NCBI GenBank assembly: GCA_003508835.1
Contig: PUFA01000077.1
Coordinates: forward strand, 2,184,001 to 2,248,000
Source of the DNA: Eonycteris spelaea
Lineage: Eukaryota > Chordata > Mammalia > Chiroptera > Pteropodidae
Direction: 5' to 3'
DNA length: 64,000 nt
Position 1 is the first letter of the stretch, and every line of letters starts with the position of its first letter. Both the position numbers and the translations under genes were made by a program. Shown here piece by piece: positions 47,645 to 57,880 of the stretch. The notes beneath the pieces were generated by a model. It had not been told where the DNA came from. It made no database searches and worked only from the letters and a program-made list of their open reading frames with translations.

Positions 47645-47692
<48 letters not shown>

Positions 47693-47749
47693 AACACAAA
47701 GTCTGTGCAGAGCAATAAAGTAAAATGCATTAAAACAAGGTATGCCTTG
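47528..47749 (+). mobile_element. Tigger1-derived pogo MITE
   Basis: The left end reads 'ggagatattgcaggttcagt' and 'tccagaccactgcaataaag'. The right end is 'aaaacaaggtatgcctt'. The orientation is opposite to the copy at 42687-42846. The centre holds a 42-base A run, which makes this copy longer. Confidence 0.92.
47650..47691. repeat. A42 homopolymer
   Basis: An uninterrupted run of 42 A inside the Tigger1-derived element, the longest homopolymer in the window. Confidence 0.95.
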
Positions 47750-48239
47750 TTTTCATTTCAATTTACAGGTGGAAGAAGTAAGGCCAGGAAAGAAAAGATA
47801 ACTTGCCCAAAGTAACTGATAAATGAGTTCAAACCCAGGCTGGCTTAACTTGAAAATTCATGTTCTTTCCTTTTCTTATCCCACTGCTGTGGATGGAGAA
47901 AAGATAAAAATGTGAGGACAAGTGGAAGAGAGGAGGACATACAAAAGAGAGGGGAGGAAAACAGGAAAAAGAGTAGAGGGAGGAGGGGCATCTATAGCTG
48001 CCTCAGGCAACACTCCGAGTGTCACTAAAGCCACAAACCACCGACTCCTCACTTTACAATTTGGTCCCAGAGCACCAATAGTTGATATGCATAAGTCTCC
48101 TTAAGAGCCTTTCCTCTTCAGGCCTCTGTTCGGGGCATTCACCAAGTACATACAGAAGTTCACATATCACCTACGACCTACTTCACAGCCCACGTGCGGG
48201 GTGCAGATGACCCATTATTAGTTTCTAGCCTGGCCCACG

Positions 48240-48770
48240 GATGCGTAGGCTTTATCTATGACTGTGTAAACCAGCACCTGACTGTAACAGTTTACAACAA
48301 CAACAGCGACATCATCCTCTTATTACCTCTCCTGGTTCTGAGGGCTGGCAGGGCATAGCTGGGCTGTTCTTGCTCAGAGTCCCTCATGTGGCTGCAGTAA
48401 GACAGTGGCAGGCACTGAAGGTATCTTCAAGGCTTGCTCACTTGCATGTCTGGTGGTTGGTGCTGTCATTTGTGACCTCACCTGAGGCTGTCTGCCGGAA
48501 CATCTACCTGTGGCCTCTCCCTATGGCTGGAGGTTCCTCACCATGCGGGGCTGGGTACCGAGAGGGAACATCACTGTTAGGACCTCGCCTCGAATGTCTC
48601 ACAGCAGCACTTCTTCCATGGCCGCAGGCCTGCCCAGATCAAGCAGAGGGAACATGGACCCCACTTCTCAGTGAAAGGAGTGCCACTGTCACTTAGTCAA
48701 AGAGGACATGTGGGCTGGGAGACCTTGTCATGACCATCTTGGGAACTGCATTTTGCCAGAGTCTGTCCTC
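48240..48770 (-). mobile_element. MLT1-type LTR, inverted
   Basis: 'gttctgagggctggcagggc', 'cagagtccctcatgtggctg', 'ggcctctccctatggctgga', and the end 'gtcatgaccatcttgggaac' match an older MLT1 on the minus strand. The 108-codon frame at 48370 lies within it and is not a gene. Confidence 0.65.
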
Positions 48771-48984
48771 TGACCATATGCCATATCTCTTTCACATACA
48801 AACAATACCAGCCCTGCCCCCAAGACCACCAAGTCTCACACCCTTACAGCATCCACTGCAAGTCCAGGAGCTCATCAATGAGATAAGATGTAGCAGTGGG
48901 TGAGGCTCCTTGCACTGCCTCTTCTTAGGTACCATTCCTTCATCTGAACGTGTGTGAACTAAAGAGATAAGTTATCTGTCCCCT

Positions 48985-49185
48985 ATCGACACTGTTCATT
49001 AAACCTTCACTTTATAGTAGGCCCTGCATCCAGCATTTTAGGTAACTCATGTCATGTAATCCACAGCAGTCCTATGAAGTAATATTATCCCTAATTCCAG
49101 ATGATAAAATGAAGCCCAGAGAAGCTAAGGGACCAGGATCTCACAGCTACTAACTGAGAATCTTTAGCTCCTCAATGAAGCTAAT
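48985..49185 (-). mobile_element. MIR SINE
   Basis: 'ttaggtaactcatgtcatgt', 'cagtcctatgaagtaatatt', 'aaaatgaagcccagagaagc', 'atctcacagctactaactga'. Confidence 0.82.
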
Positions 49186-49254
49186 TTAACACACATTATA
49201 CAAGGTAAATTATGCATGCCTTACCCATATAATTAACCTACGCAGAATTTATAT

Positions 49255-49400
49255 TCAGTAGCCATTCTCAAAGTGCCCACGACCACTGAGGATCCCTGAG
49301 ACACTTGCAGGAAGTCCAAGAGTTTGAATCTATGTTTGTAATAATGGTAATACTTGACTCACCACTTTTACTTGCCATTTACACCAACGGTGCAAAAGCA
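49255..49400 (+). mobile_element. hAT-Charlie 5' part
   Basis: 'ccattctcaaagtgcccacg', 'gaggatccctgagacacttg', 'gtttgtaataatggtaatac' match the start of a Charlie-type hAT transposon. The matching 3' part is at 52880-53395, so the element seems split by later insertions. Confidence 0.6.
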
Positions 49401-49829
49401 ATGGGTGCTAAAAGTAATCAGCCCCCTTGAAGAAACAGCTGAGTCAGGAACTGGGGCAGTGGCGGTATAGGATGAGCTAGGAACGACTTATACCGCTAAG
49501 CGAGAAAGTGCTCAGGAAAGAAAAACTGACTGGAACATGTCAGGATGGCACAGGAGGCAGCTTGGAGAGCTCCCATTGGTCATGTCTGGGACAATTTTAG
49601 CACCAAAATAATGAAGAACAGGATGATATTACAAACAATGGAAAAATAAGAATTCAGAGAGAGGGGAAAAAATGGTGTAGATGATAGAAGCTCCTGTTCA
49701 TCCCTCTGGTGACCAAATCAAGGGTGTGATGGAAACGAGGAGCCCCAGCGAGGAAAAATCACCTGGGATCGAAATGAACCAGCCATACAACTAGGGGGAA
49801 ATCCAACAAATCGCCCTGCAACAGCAGCA

Positions 49830-51975
49830 GGCAGGACGGGGCGAGGACCTGGGGCAACCCTGTCTCGGGGGACTGAGTGAGGCGGAGGCGGAGGCTGCAG
49901 CAGCGGCAGACGCCTCTTAAAGGGACCGCGTCCAGGAGCGGATTTTCACGGTGACGGACCTGCTCGCTCTGAGCGCAGGGGCACCGGGGACTTACAGGGA
50001 GACACTGTCGGAGTGAGGGGGAGGGGAGACTTACTCTCTACAGAAGTGCTTGCGCTGTCCATTGTTCACTGCTGAGCCCTCCTCAATACCAGTGCGCAGA
50101 CATAGCGCCTCCGTAGCCGAGAGGTCTTCAGACTGGATAACAGAGGTCACGCTCCCCAGTGTATTCGCTGAAACCCCACCTCCCCAACTCATGGTCCCAC
50201 CCAAGCCACATCCAGGTGTCTCCTCAGAGAGCCAGGTGCTCCTTGCTGAGTAGCACCTGGACTCACACTAGGGGTAGCTGGCCTTGGTGTCTGGTGTGGC
50301 CTTTTGAGACAACTATAAGCACAGCATCTGTGGATTGTTTGCTGAATCTTAACAGGTGGACCCTAAGGGGCAGCGGCTTGGGCTAAACTTGGCCTGCAGG
50401 ACTGTGCCGCTGGACACCTACTTCATAAATCCACACTAATAAGACTGGGAGACTTAGGAGCTTTGCTTAGTACATAGAAACAGACACAGAAAGGCAGCCA
50501 AAATGGGAAGAGAAAGAAGCAGAAACCATACGAAAGAACAGAACAGAGATCCAGATATAATGGAGTCAAGTAATCTAACAGATGCAGAGTTCAAAAACTG
50601 GTATAAAGATGCTCAATGAACTTTTGGAAGTGTAGATAAATTCAGTGAGAACTTCAACAAAGAAAAAAAAACATAAAAATGGAAATGGAAATTATAAAAG
50701 GGAACCAGTCTGAAATGAAGAACACATTATCTGAGATGAGAAGTATATTAAATGGAATAAACAAAGGAATAAACAAAGTGAATAAAGAAGAGGATCAAAT
50801 GACCTATCTAGAGAACAGGAAAGCAAGGACACTCAATCAGAATGGCAAGAAAAGATGCCAAGACTATAAAAATAATTTAAGGAGCATATAGGACACTATT
50901 AAAGGTCAAAATATCTGTCTCATCGGCATACCTGAAGGAAAATAAGTTGAACAGCTATTTGAAGAAATAATGCTGGAAATCTTCCCTAACCTGGTGAAAG
51001 AAATAGACAACACCCCAGGAAGCTCAGAAACCCAAAACCAGGAATCCAAAGAGGCTCACACCAAGACACATCATAATTAAAATGCCAAAGTTCAAACACA
51101 AGAAAGAACCTTAAAAGCAGCAAGAGAAAAGCAGATACTTACCTACAAGAGAACACCCATAAGACTGGCAGCTGATTTCTCAAAAGAAACTATACAGGAC
51201 AGAAGGGGTTGGCAAAAATATTTGCCAGGATGAAGACCCAGGATCTACAACCAAGAATACTTTATCAGCAAAGCTATCATTTAGAGTCAAGAGGACAGAT
51301 AAGAGCTTCCCAGACAAAAATAGCTAAAGGAATTTATTACCACCAAGCCAGTATTACAGGAAATGTTGGAGGACTTCTTTAAGAAGAAAAAACATGTATC
51401 AAAAACAGGAATAAAGAATGGTAACAACTACATTTCTATCAATAAGTACCTCAAATGGAAAAGAATTAAGTGCTCCAACTAAAAGATAGAGTGGATGATT
51501 GGATAAGAAAACAAGATCCCTACATATTGCCTACAAGAGACTCACTTCAGATTAAAAGACATACACAGACTAAAAGGAAGGGATGGAAAAAGATATTGCT
51601 TTGATGGATCTAGAAGTTATTTAAGTCAGACAGAGAAAGATAAACACTATATGATTTCACTTATATGTGGAATCTAAGGAATAAAAAGAATAAACTAATC
51701 AAAAACAGACTCACAAATATAATGGACAATTTGGTGATGATGAACAGAGGGAAGGGGGAGTTGGGGGGCTGGGAGAATGGGGTGAAGGGTTAAAGAAGTA
51801 CAAATTAGTAGCTGATGGATGGTCACGGGGATGGGCAGCATGGCATGGGGATAGCAGTTAATGGCTAGGTGGAGGGTCAGGGGAGGGAGGGAGCAATTGG
51901 GGGGATCGTTTTATGAACTATAGAGATGTCTGACCAGTGTACTGTATACTTGAAACCAATTAAAATACATTTTAA
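49830..51975 (+). mobile_element. HAL1 (half-L1) retrotransposon, near full length
   Basis: It has a CpG-rich 5' leader (about 49838-50010: 'gaggcggaggcggaggctgc', 'gaccgcgtccaggagcgga'), an ORF1-like coding part, no reverse transcriptase region, and an L1-type tail ('taagtcagacagagaaagat', 'gatttcacttatatgtggaa', ending 'actgtatacttgaaaccaat' plus an A-rich end). HAL1 elements carry L1 ORF1 but lack ORF2 and move with L1 proteins. The 5' border is uncertain and could lie up to 150 bp earlier. Confidence 0.8.
50503..51300 (+). pseudogene. HAL1 ORF1 remnant (L1 ORF1p-like RNA-binding protein)
   Basis: In L1, ORF1p is a coiled-coil RNA-binding chaperone that coats the element RNA. A start at 50503 gives MGRERSRNHTKEQNRD and stops at TGA 50617-50619. 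A later frame (50679-50891) holds a Lys/Glu/Asn-rich stretch typical of the coiled coil. Near 51070-51180 the residues IKMPKFKHKERTLKAAREKQ and RTPIRLAADFSKET match the conserved C-terminal half. Several stops and frame changes make it dead. Confidence 0.82.
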
Positions 51976-51984
51976 AAAATAAGA

Positions 51985-52095
51985 ATTCATGAGTTTCTAT
52001 CAATGAAAGGTAGACAGATGATAGATGGGTGAATAGATGATAAAGAGACAGATGATAATATAGATGATAGATAACCAGACAGACACATGCATACA
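51985..52095. repeat. Imperfect GATA/CAGA repeat
   Basis: Degenerate 'gatagatgggtgaatagatg' and 'gacagatgataatatagatg' units just after the HAL1 A-rich tail, probably grown from it. Confidence 0.7.
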
Positions 52096-52189
52096 TATGT
52101 AAGGGGTTGGGTGGGGCGGGGGGAGTGGGCTCCTGCTTACAGTAAAATGCCAAGGCCATTTGGGAGACATGGAGGGAGCACTGGAGCTG

Positions 52190-52560
52190 AAGCGTCATCA
52201 TTTGTAACCCCCATAATCAAGGTTAGATCAGGCCTTGATTAGGGGGAGATTTTGATGAGAAGTAGGATATTTGCATGGTATTTAAGTGCCTCCCTACAGA
52301 CTACTTATTGTGGTAAAGGAGAGAAATAAAGCACAGTAATCACACAGTGGAGAGCTCGGCCCACACCTTGACTGGGGATCGCAGTTAACATTATCAGTGA
52401 AAGACATATGGCTATGGCTCCGGTGGGCTGGCTTCCAAGTATGGTTCCTGAGAAGAACACCTATGCAGGATTTTGGCCTGGAATGCACAATCTGAATCTA
52501 ATCACAATGAAAATTAGGCAAACAGAAAATAAAGAATTTTTTTTTTCATGGAGGCAAAGA
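52190..52560. mobile_element. Possible old LINE or LTR internal fragment
   Basis: 'aatcaaggttagatcaggcc', 'ggatatttgcatggtattta', 'ggggatcgcagttaacatta' and 'gaatgcacaatctgaatcta' feel like a dispersed repeat; the last block recalls old L1 3' sequence. I cannot fix a family. Confidence 0.3.
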
Positions 52561-52574
52561 GGAGTCTTTAGGGT

Positions 52575-52740
52575 TCCTGGACTCCATTCTCACAAGGGGG
52601 GAAGGTTTTTCCCTAATACCAACAAACCATTCTGACACCAACAGGGTGTCCAAGAATTCAGCTAAACTCTTAAACTGCTGGGAGACAGCATCAGATTCCA
52701 TAGGTTAAGAGTTCAGACCTACAGGCCTCTCCCACATCCC
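52575..52740 (-). mobile_element. LTR fragment of the same ERV-type family, copy 3
   Basis: 'aaccattctgacaccaacag', 'ggtgtccaagaattcagcta' and 'cagattccataggttaagag' match the left ends of copies 1 and 2 in order. It is cut off just before the AC repeat at 52754. Same orientation as the other two copies. Confidence 0.7.
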
Positions 52741-52750
52741 TCTCCGCCCC

Positions 52751-52753
<3 letters not shown>

Positions 52754-52807
<54 letters not shown>
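52754..52807. repeat. (AC)n microsatellite, 54 bp
   Basis: An uninterrupted AC run of 27 units at the truncation point of LTR copy 3. Confidence 0.95.
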
Positions 52808-52809
<2 letters not shown>

Positions 52810-52879
52810 CTGGGTACACAAACCCATTCAGAAAGCAAGAGATACTAATATATTGTAAAGTATCTAAGCATGAACACAA

Positions 52880-53395
52880 ACTTTCAGAGTTTTAAGAAAC
52901 TTCTTGCTACTTGGCAAGTTTGGATATAATGTTAAAAAAGAATCTTCACAATAAGCTGAAAGGCTATTACAACACTTCTCCCTTTTCCTACTACACTTCT
53001 GTGTGAGGCCAGCTTCTCTTCTTATACTCTAATCAAAATATCATAACAGAGTGAATGCAAGAGCAGAAATAAGGATCTAGCTGTCTTCTATTAAGCCAGA
53101 CATAAAGAAATTTGCAAAAACATAAACTACCACCATTCTTTCCACTAATGTTTCTGGTTTTAGAAAATATAGTTATTTTTATTTTTAAAAGATGCCATTT
53201 ATGTTAAAATGACAATGGGTTTATTCTTGGTATTTTTAAATGAATAAATATGTAAAAATTTATGAGTTTGTAGTTCTAATATAGCTATAAAAAAGAACCC
53301 ATGGCCCTTTTTCCTTATACAAAGGCTTTGAGATCTTCAATAATTTTAAAGAGTACAATGGGGTCCTGAAATCATTTTATGCTCTCGATGGGAAG
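52880..53395 (+). mobile_element. hAT-Charlie 3' part
   Basis: 'gctgaaaggctattacaaca', 'gtgtgaggccagcttctctt', 'ctgtcttctattaagccaga', 'ttagaaaatatagttatttt', 'gagtacaatggggtcctgaa' follow the 3' half of a Charlie transposon. No intact transposase frame. Confidence 0.8.
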
Positions 53396-54429
53396 GGTGG
53401 TAAAATCAGGTGCCTGTTCTCCCACTATGACACCTGAAGCTGTCCTTGGAGGCTACCTCTACAGGTGCTTTTATTAGCCACGGCACATGCAAGGGCAGGC
53501 ACATAACCGAAGCTAGGCCAATTAGACTTTCTCTCCTAGGATTTTAATTCCTGAACGAAATGAAACTCTGGCAGAAGATTCAGCTCATGCTCATGCGTTC
53601 TAGTTTTTGAGACAATCCAGAGTTACCTGGTTCATCTCTGCTCTGAGTTCCCCAACCTTCCTTTTTACTCTGTGAAGTACCTTACAACAGCATAATGCAT
53701 TTCTCCTGACCCCCCTCCCTATTTTAGCAAGCTTAGGATTCTGTTACTAGCTACCAAGAAATCTTCATCATATATTAATTTCTCACTTTGCCTGAAATCA
53801 CTTCTCTTTGATGTTCCTCCATGCTGTAGTTCTGCTCTTTGTACTGGGTCCTTTGTGTCCTGATTCTGAGAGCTTTGTTATCTGCCTCAGGGTGATGACC
53901 AAGAGAGTTATAGTCTGCTTCTCCTAGTCAATCTTAGCTACTGGGATCCAGTTGAAAAACAGCCCACACTGGTGAGAAACATGGCTGCTAAGATTTGCTG
54001 TTCATCACAATTCAATTCCTCTTTGCCCGGAAGAGTTAGGGCACTTCCTGCTTAGCTAATTAAAGCCCATTGTTTTGTTTTCAATTTACGTAGGTGAAAA
54101 TATTTCAGAACTAAAAGGCCCTCTAAAAATAACATTATGGTATTTTTTTAAATCATTATTATTATACAGGAAATGAAGAATCAAAGAGACCTCACGGAAT
54201 GGATTAAAGAATACCAGATTTAGAATCAAAAAGCAGAATTATAATTCTTTCTTTCTAACTCATCCAAGATATGTCCTTGAACAAGAACTAGGTGATGTCT
54301 CAGGCCTTTCCAACTCTAGAGTTGCAGAATTTGAAGTTCAACACAGCTGTAGCAGCCACCACTCCCTATTCCATGCCACCCTAAACAGAAATTGATGCCA
54401 CCTCTCCTAGCAGTGGTGCTTGGCAGGCA
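53396..54429. other. Unassigned, with a weak MIR-like trace
   Basis: Bases 54200-54330 look like a worn MIR ('accagatttagaatcaaaaa', 'tccaactctagagttgcaga'). Otherwise no feature is recognised. Confidence 0.4.
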
Positions 54430-54630
54430 ACAGCACAGGCTCTGGGTCCAGGCACAGGACCCAAACCTGAGCCAGGTGATCGTACGTCTTGGAGTGTCAA
54501 TTTTCTCATCTGAAAAATGAAAATGATGATATCAAGGCATTGGTCTGTAGACTAATGAGCTATACAACGCATTTAACACAAAGCCTATAATAGAACAAAT
54601 GCTTACTGAAGGTGATCCACAATTATAATA
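54430..54630 (+). mobile_element. MIR SINE
   Basis: 'aacagcacaggctctgggtc', 'gtcaattttctcatctgaaa', 'aatgaaaatgatgatatcaa', 'aacaaatgcttactgaagg'. Confidence 0.7.
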
Positions 54631-55028
54631 TAGCTATAGTTAAACATAATCACCATGGATGATAGTCATCCTGCCACTGAATATATTTCTGCAGACAGTT
54701 TGCTATTTCTTCTTCTGTAATTCTAAATGCGTTTTACCTACGACTCAGAAAGAGGCTAAATATATCACTTTGCATAGAATCAGCAAAAACAGTAATAGGA
54801 TGTACTGTCAGTGAGTGATGGCATATATTTGTCAAGGATCAGAATCTCTTGCAAAGAAGAGGAAGGACTCAGAGCCCCATCGAGAAGAGTTCCTTTGCTG
54901 CTGAAAGCTCATCTGTTTGCTACCCTCCAGTCCATCACTTCACTGAGGAAACAAAACAAGAGAGCATCACAGGCAAACGACTCACATTCAAATCTTGGGA
55001 TTTGCCTTTCTTGTGCCTGGTTGACCCC

Positions 55029-55425
55029 TGTTATGGACTGAATTGCCTTATTCCCTCCACCCCCACACCCCAATTCATATGTTGAAGCTGTAACCCCCAG
55101 CATACTGTAAACATATTGGGAGATGAGGTCTTTAAGAGATGATTAAATTAAAATGAGGTCTTTAGGGTGGGCCCTGACCCATTATAACTGGCATTCTTAC
55201 AGGAAGAGGAAACTTGGACAGAGACACGCATACAGAGGAAAGACCACATGAAGACAGAGATGGCCATTTTCAAGGCAAGAAGAGAGGGCTCAGAAGAAAT
55301 CAGCCCTGTCAACCAATCCCTCGATCTCAGAATTCCGGCCTTCAGAACTAGGAGAAAGAAATTTCCATTGTTTAAGTCACCCAGTTTGTGGCCTTTTGTT
55401 ATGGCAGCCTTAACAAACTAGTACA
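55029..55425 (+). mobile_element. MLT1A/MST-type MaLR LTR, complete
   Basis: It starts 'tgttatggactgaattgcct' and runs through 'aattcatatgttgaagctgt', 'gatgaggtctttaagagatg', 'gggtgggccctgacccatta' and 'gcccagtttgtgg'-type sequence to 'aacaaactagtaca'. The 397-bp length and TG...CA ends fit a solo LTR. Confidence 0.92.
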
Positions 55426-55426
55426 A

Positions 55427-55495
55427 TCCCTAAGGCCTAGAAAAGTATCTGGCACACAGTAAGAGTTTAATAATAACTTGTTGAAATGAATACAA
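55427..55495 (+). mobile_element. L2 LINE extreme 3' end
   Basis: 'agtatctggcacacagtaag', 'agtttaataataacttgttg', 'aaatgaat'. It directly follows the MLT1 LTR, which may have inserted into it. Confidence 0.65.
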
Positions 55496-57469
55496 GAATA
55501 AATGGAGCAAGTGGCAGCTGACACCCAGGGTTTGATGAAATTGAGTCTCAGACCACATCCAGCCACACAACTGGACATTTAGTGACAGCCAGCAGAAAGC
55601 AGTCACACCAGCAGATCTGGACACTCTGTGGACTCCCAGCTTGCTGTCCTTTTTTGAGGCTCAGAAGAGGCTTTGTACAAAAGATCACTGGGGCAAAGGC
55701 GATGCTACTTGGTCAGCAGAATTTATCTACTATCCATCAGAGTCAGGACCAGGGCCCTTTAGGAATCAAGAACATACTATGATATAGTCATGTCACTGAG
55801 TCTTGTCTTTGGAAGAACCCATGGCCCTTGGTGGCAATGCAACACGGGAGAAGTCGACTTTGAGGACACCGAAGCACCACAGCTCAGCTGGTAGATTGCC
55901 ATGTTTTCCCAAACTCTCCATTCCTTGTGGACTTCCTTTCCTGCCATGGGTGTGGATACTGCGGCGAGTGTGGTGAAGCAATCTACTCGGGTCCCAACTG
56001 AGTGGCTGTGTCCGTTAAGCTGCTTTCAGAGGCAAGTACCAGCAGAGGTGGCCCAAACAGCGCTAAGCAATGAGGAGATTTCCTGGCTCACAGAACTGCA
56101 AGCTGAGAGCTGTACAGTTTAGAGTTAGTTACTCTGTCTAGAAGCCCCAAAGTGTACTCCAGGAGTCAGATTCCTTCTGCCAGACAGTTGTGGTTTCACT
56201 GTTTCCCTAAAGACAGCTCCATCCACAGTCAAGAAACGGTGGCCCTTATTTCACAGTTAATAGTCAAAGAGAGCCACTTTCAGAAGCGGTAAGAACTTTC
56301 TCAGAATCCCTCAGCAGACCCTTCCTCATTTTTCAGTGGCCTCCTTTGGGTTCAGATGACCATTAAAGAACCAGTCCTCAGCAAAGGGGGACAGGATTAC
56401 CCAAAATAGACTCCTGACCCCTAGAAGTGCTGTCCTCTCCAGGAGGAAAGTGGAAAGTATGTGAGCTTGGCAATCAGTAACATCCACAACGGTGGCCCAA
56501 CCAAACAGGGACGAGGTCTGTCTCATACCAACGTCCACGTCCTTTCCTGTTGACTTATCTGAAGAAACTTTAAAACTTACCAGACAAGTAAAGGAGAAAA
56601 TGGTTAGTCACATTGCTAAACAACTTTTTTCCTTTATACAAAGGCATCATGGTTTCTTTACACAGTGAGTGTCTCACTAGTCACTAAAAGAGGCTTTAAT
56701 ATAAAAGGTTCTGATTTTTCTAGAACTTCCGAGAATAAGTTATTAACATCAAGTGAGATCTTTCTATATAAAAACCACCTCCTCCCTTGTCTACCTTTCT
56801 GTGCATTTAATGTAATTGGGGCTACTCCAGGAATGCTAGAAGCCACTATTTTATTATAAACAGTGTTTTGCTGCTCGTTAAAGCAGATACATTACCCTTC
56901 ATAAAAGCTCAGAAGGTTATCTGCAAGCATTCTCGGGAAGAAACTGAGAAGACTGCCAGCCTCGGGCTTTCGGCTGCAGAGCACCCCTGGGAGCTGGGGG
57001 GGGCAAGCTGAGGAAGCTGCAGCTCCTTCCTGTAGCTGCCTTGGCAATTGATCCTCATCCTTTGGCTCAGAGAATCATTATCCTCTTTAGGTTTTGCAGC
57101 AGGAGAGCAATTGAGCCAAATGAAGAAATTAGAACCATACTTGGGCTTCATCAAAACTTGAGCCCTAGCCCAGAAGGGCCCCGCAGAATTCCATACACAT
57201 CCATCGCACTTGAGCACCTAATACATCAGGTTAGACTCAAAGGTGTGGGATTCTACAGGGCAGAGCAACATGGTCCACGAAGAAGACTGGGTAAAGCCCC
57301 CACCTAAAGATAGCCAGGAGTAATCTCAGAGTCAATCAAGAATCTAAATCCCAACTCCACCCTCAAAGCCTTCCCCCCACCTACACACACTATTTCATTG
57401 TGTTAATACCTTCACCATCTGTCAGTCACTCAAGCTTGAAGCCTCAGTCAGGATGAGGGCGTGGTTCTT
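55496..57469. other. No recognised feature, about 2 kb
   Basis: No repeat family is assigned. Open frames up to about 100 codons on both strands have no recognisable domain. Confidence 0.4.
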
Positions 57470-57880
57470 CACCTTCCATTCCTAATCAGCTGTCAAGACC
57501 TGTCATTTCTCTCAACTCCTTCCTGCCTCTTCCTCTTGATTCTGTTTGCTGTCACCCTAATTTAGACCCATATTAACTTTTACTTGGATTATTAAAATGG
57601 CCTCATACCTGGTCTGTTCACCTCTATTAGTCTGCTGTCCAAACCACTGTAATGATTGCTGGATTGCTTTTCATAAAGCACAGTTCCAATTCTGTCATAC
57701 CCCTGCTTGAAAAACTTCAGTGAGTCTTCTTTCCCTACGAAAACAAAACAAAGAAACACCTAATCCCCATTCTAGCATTTATTCACACAGAGCTTCTCAG
57801 GATTCTCCAAGCATGCTTTCCCTTTCCCTCTCTGGCTCCTACTAAATAATTGGCCTGTACTCAGAATTCCTCAAATCCCC
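57470..57880 (+). mobile_element. L2 LINE fragment
   Basis: Forward L2: 'tggattattaaaatggcctc', 'cttttcataaagcacagttc', 'gtcatacccctgcttgaaaa', 'ccaagcatgctttccctttc'. Confidence 0.65.

Larger units (their letters stand above)
47435..47895 (-). mobile_element. MIR SINE split by a Tigger1 MITE
   Basis: The left half has 'ctctgtgcctagcaatgcgc' and 'catctaattatctcaatgac'. The right half has 'aatttacaggtggaagaagt' and 'ataacttgcccaaagtaact'. Removing 47528-47749 restores MIR order. Confidence 0.85.

Noticed and set aside
48370..48696. 108-codon plus-strand open frame, GC-rich
   Set aside because: It lies antisense within an MLT1-type LTR.
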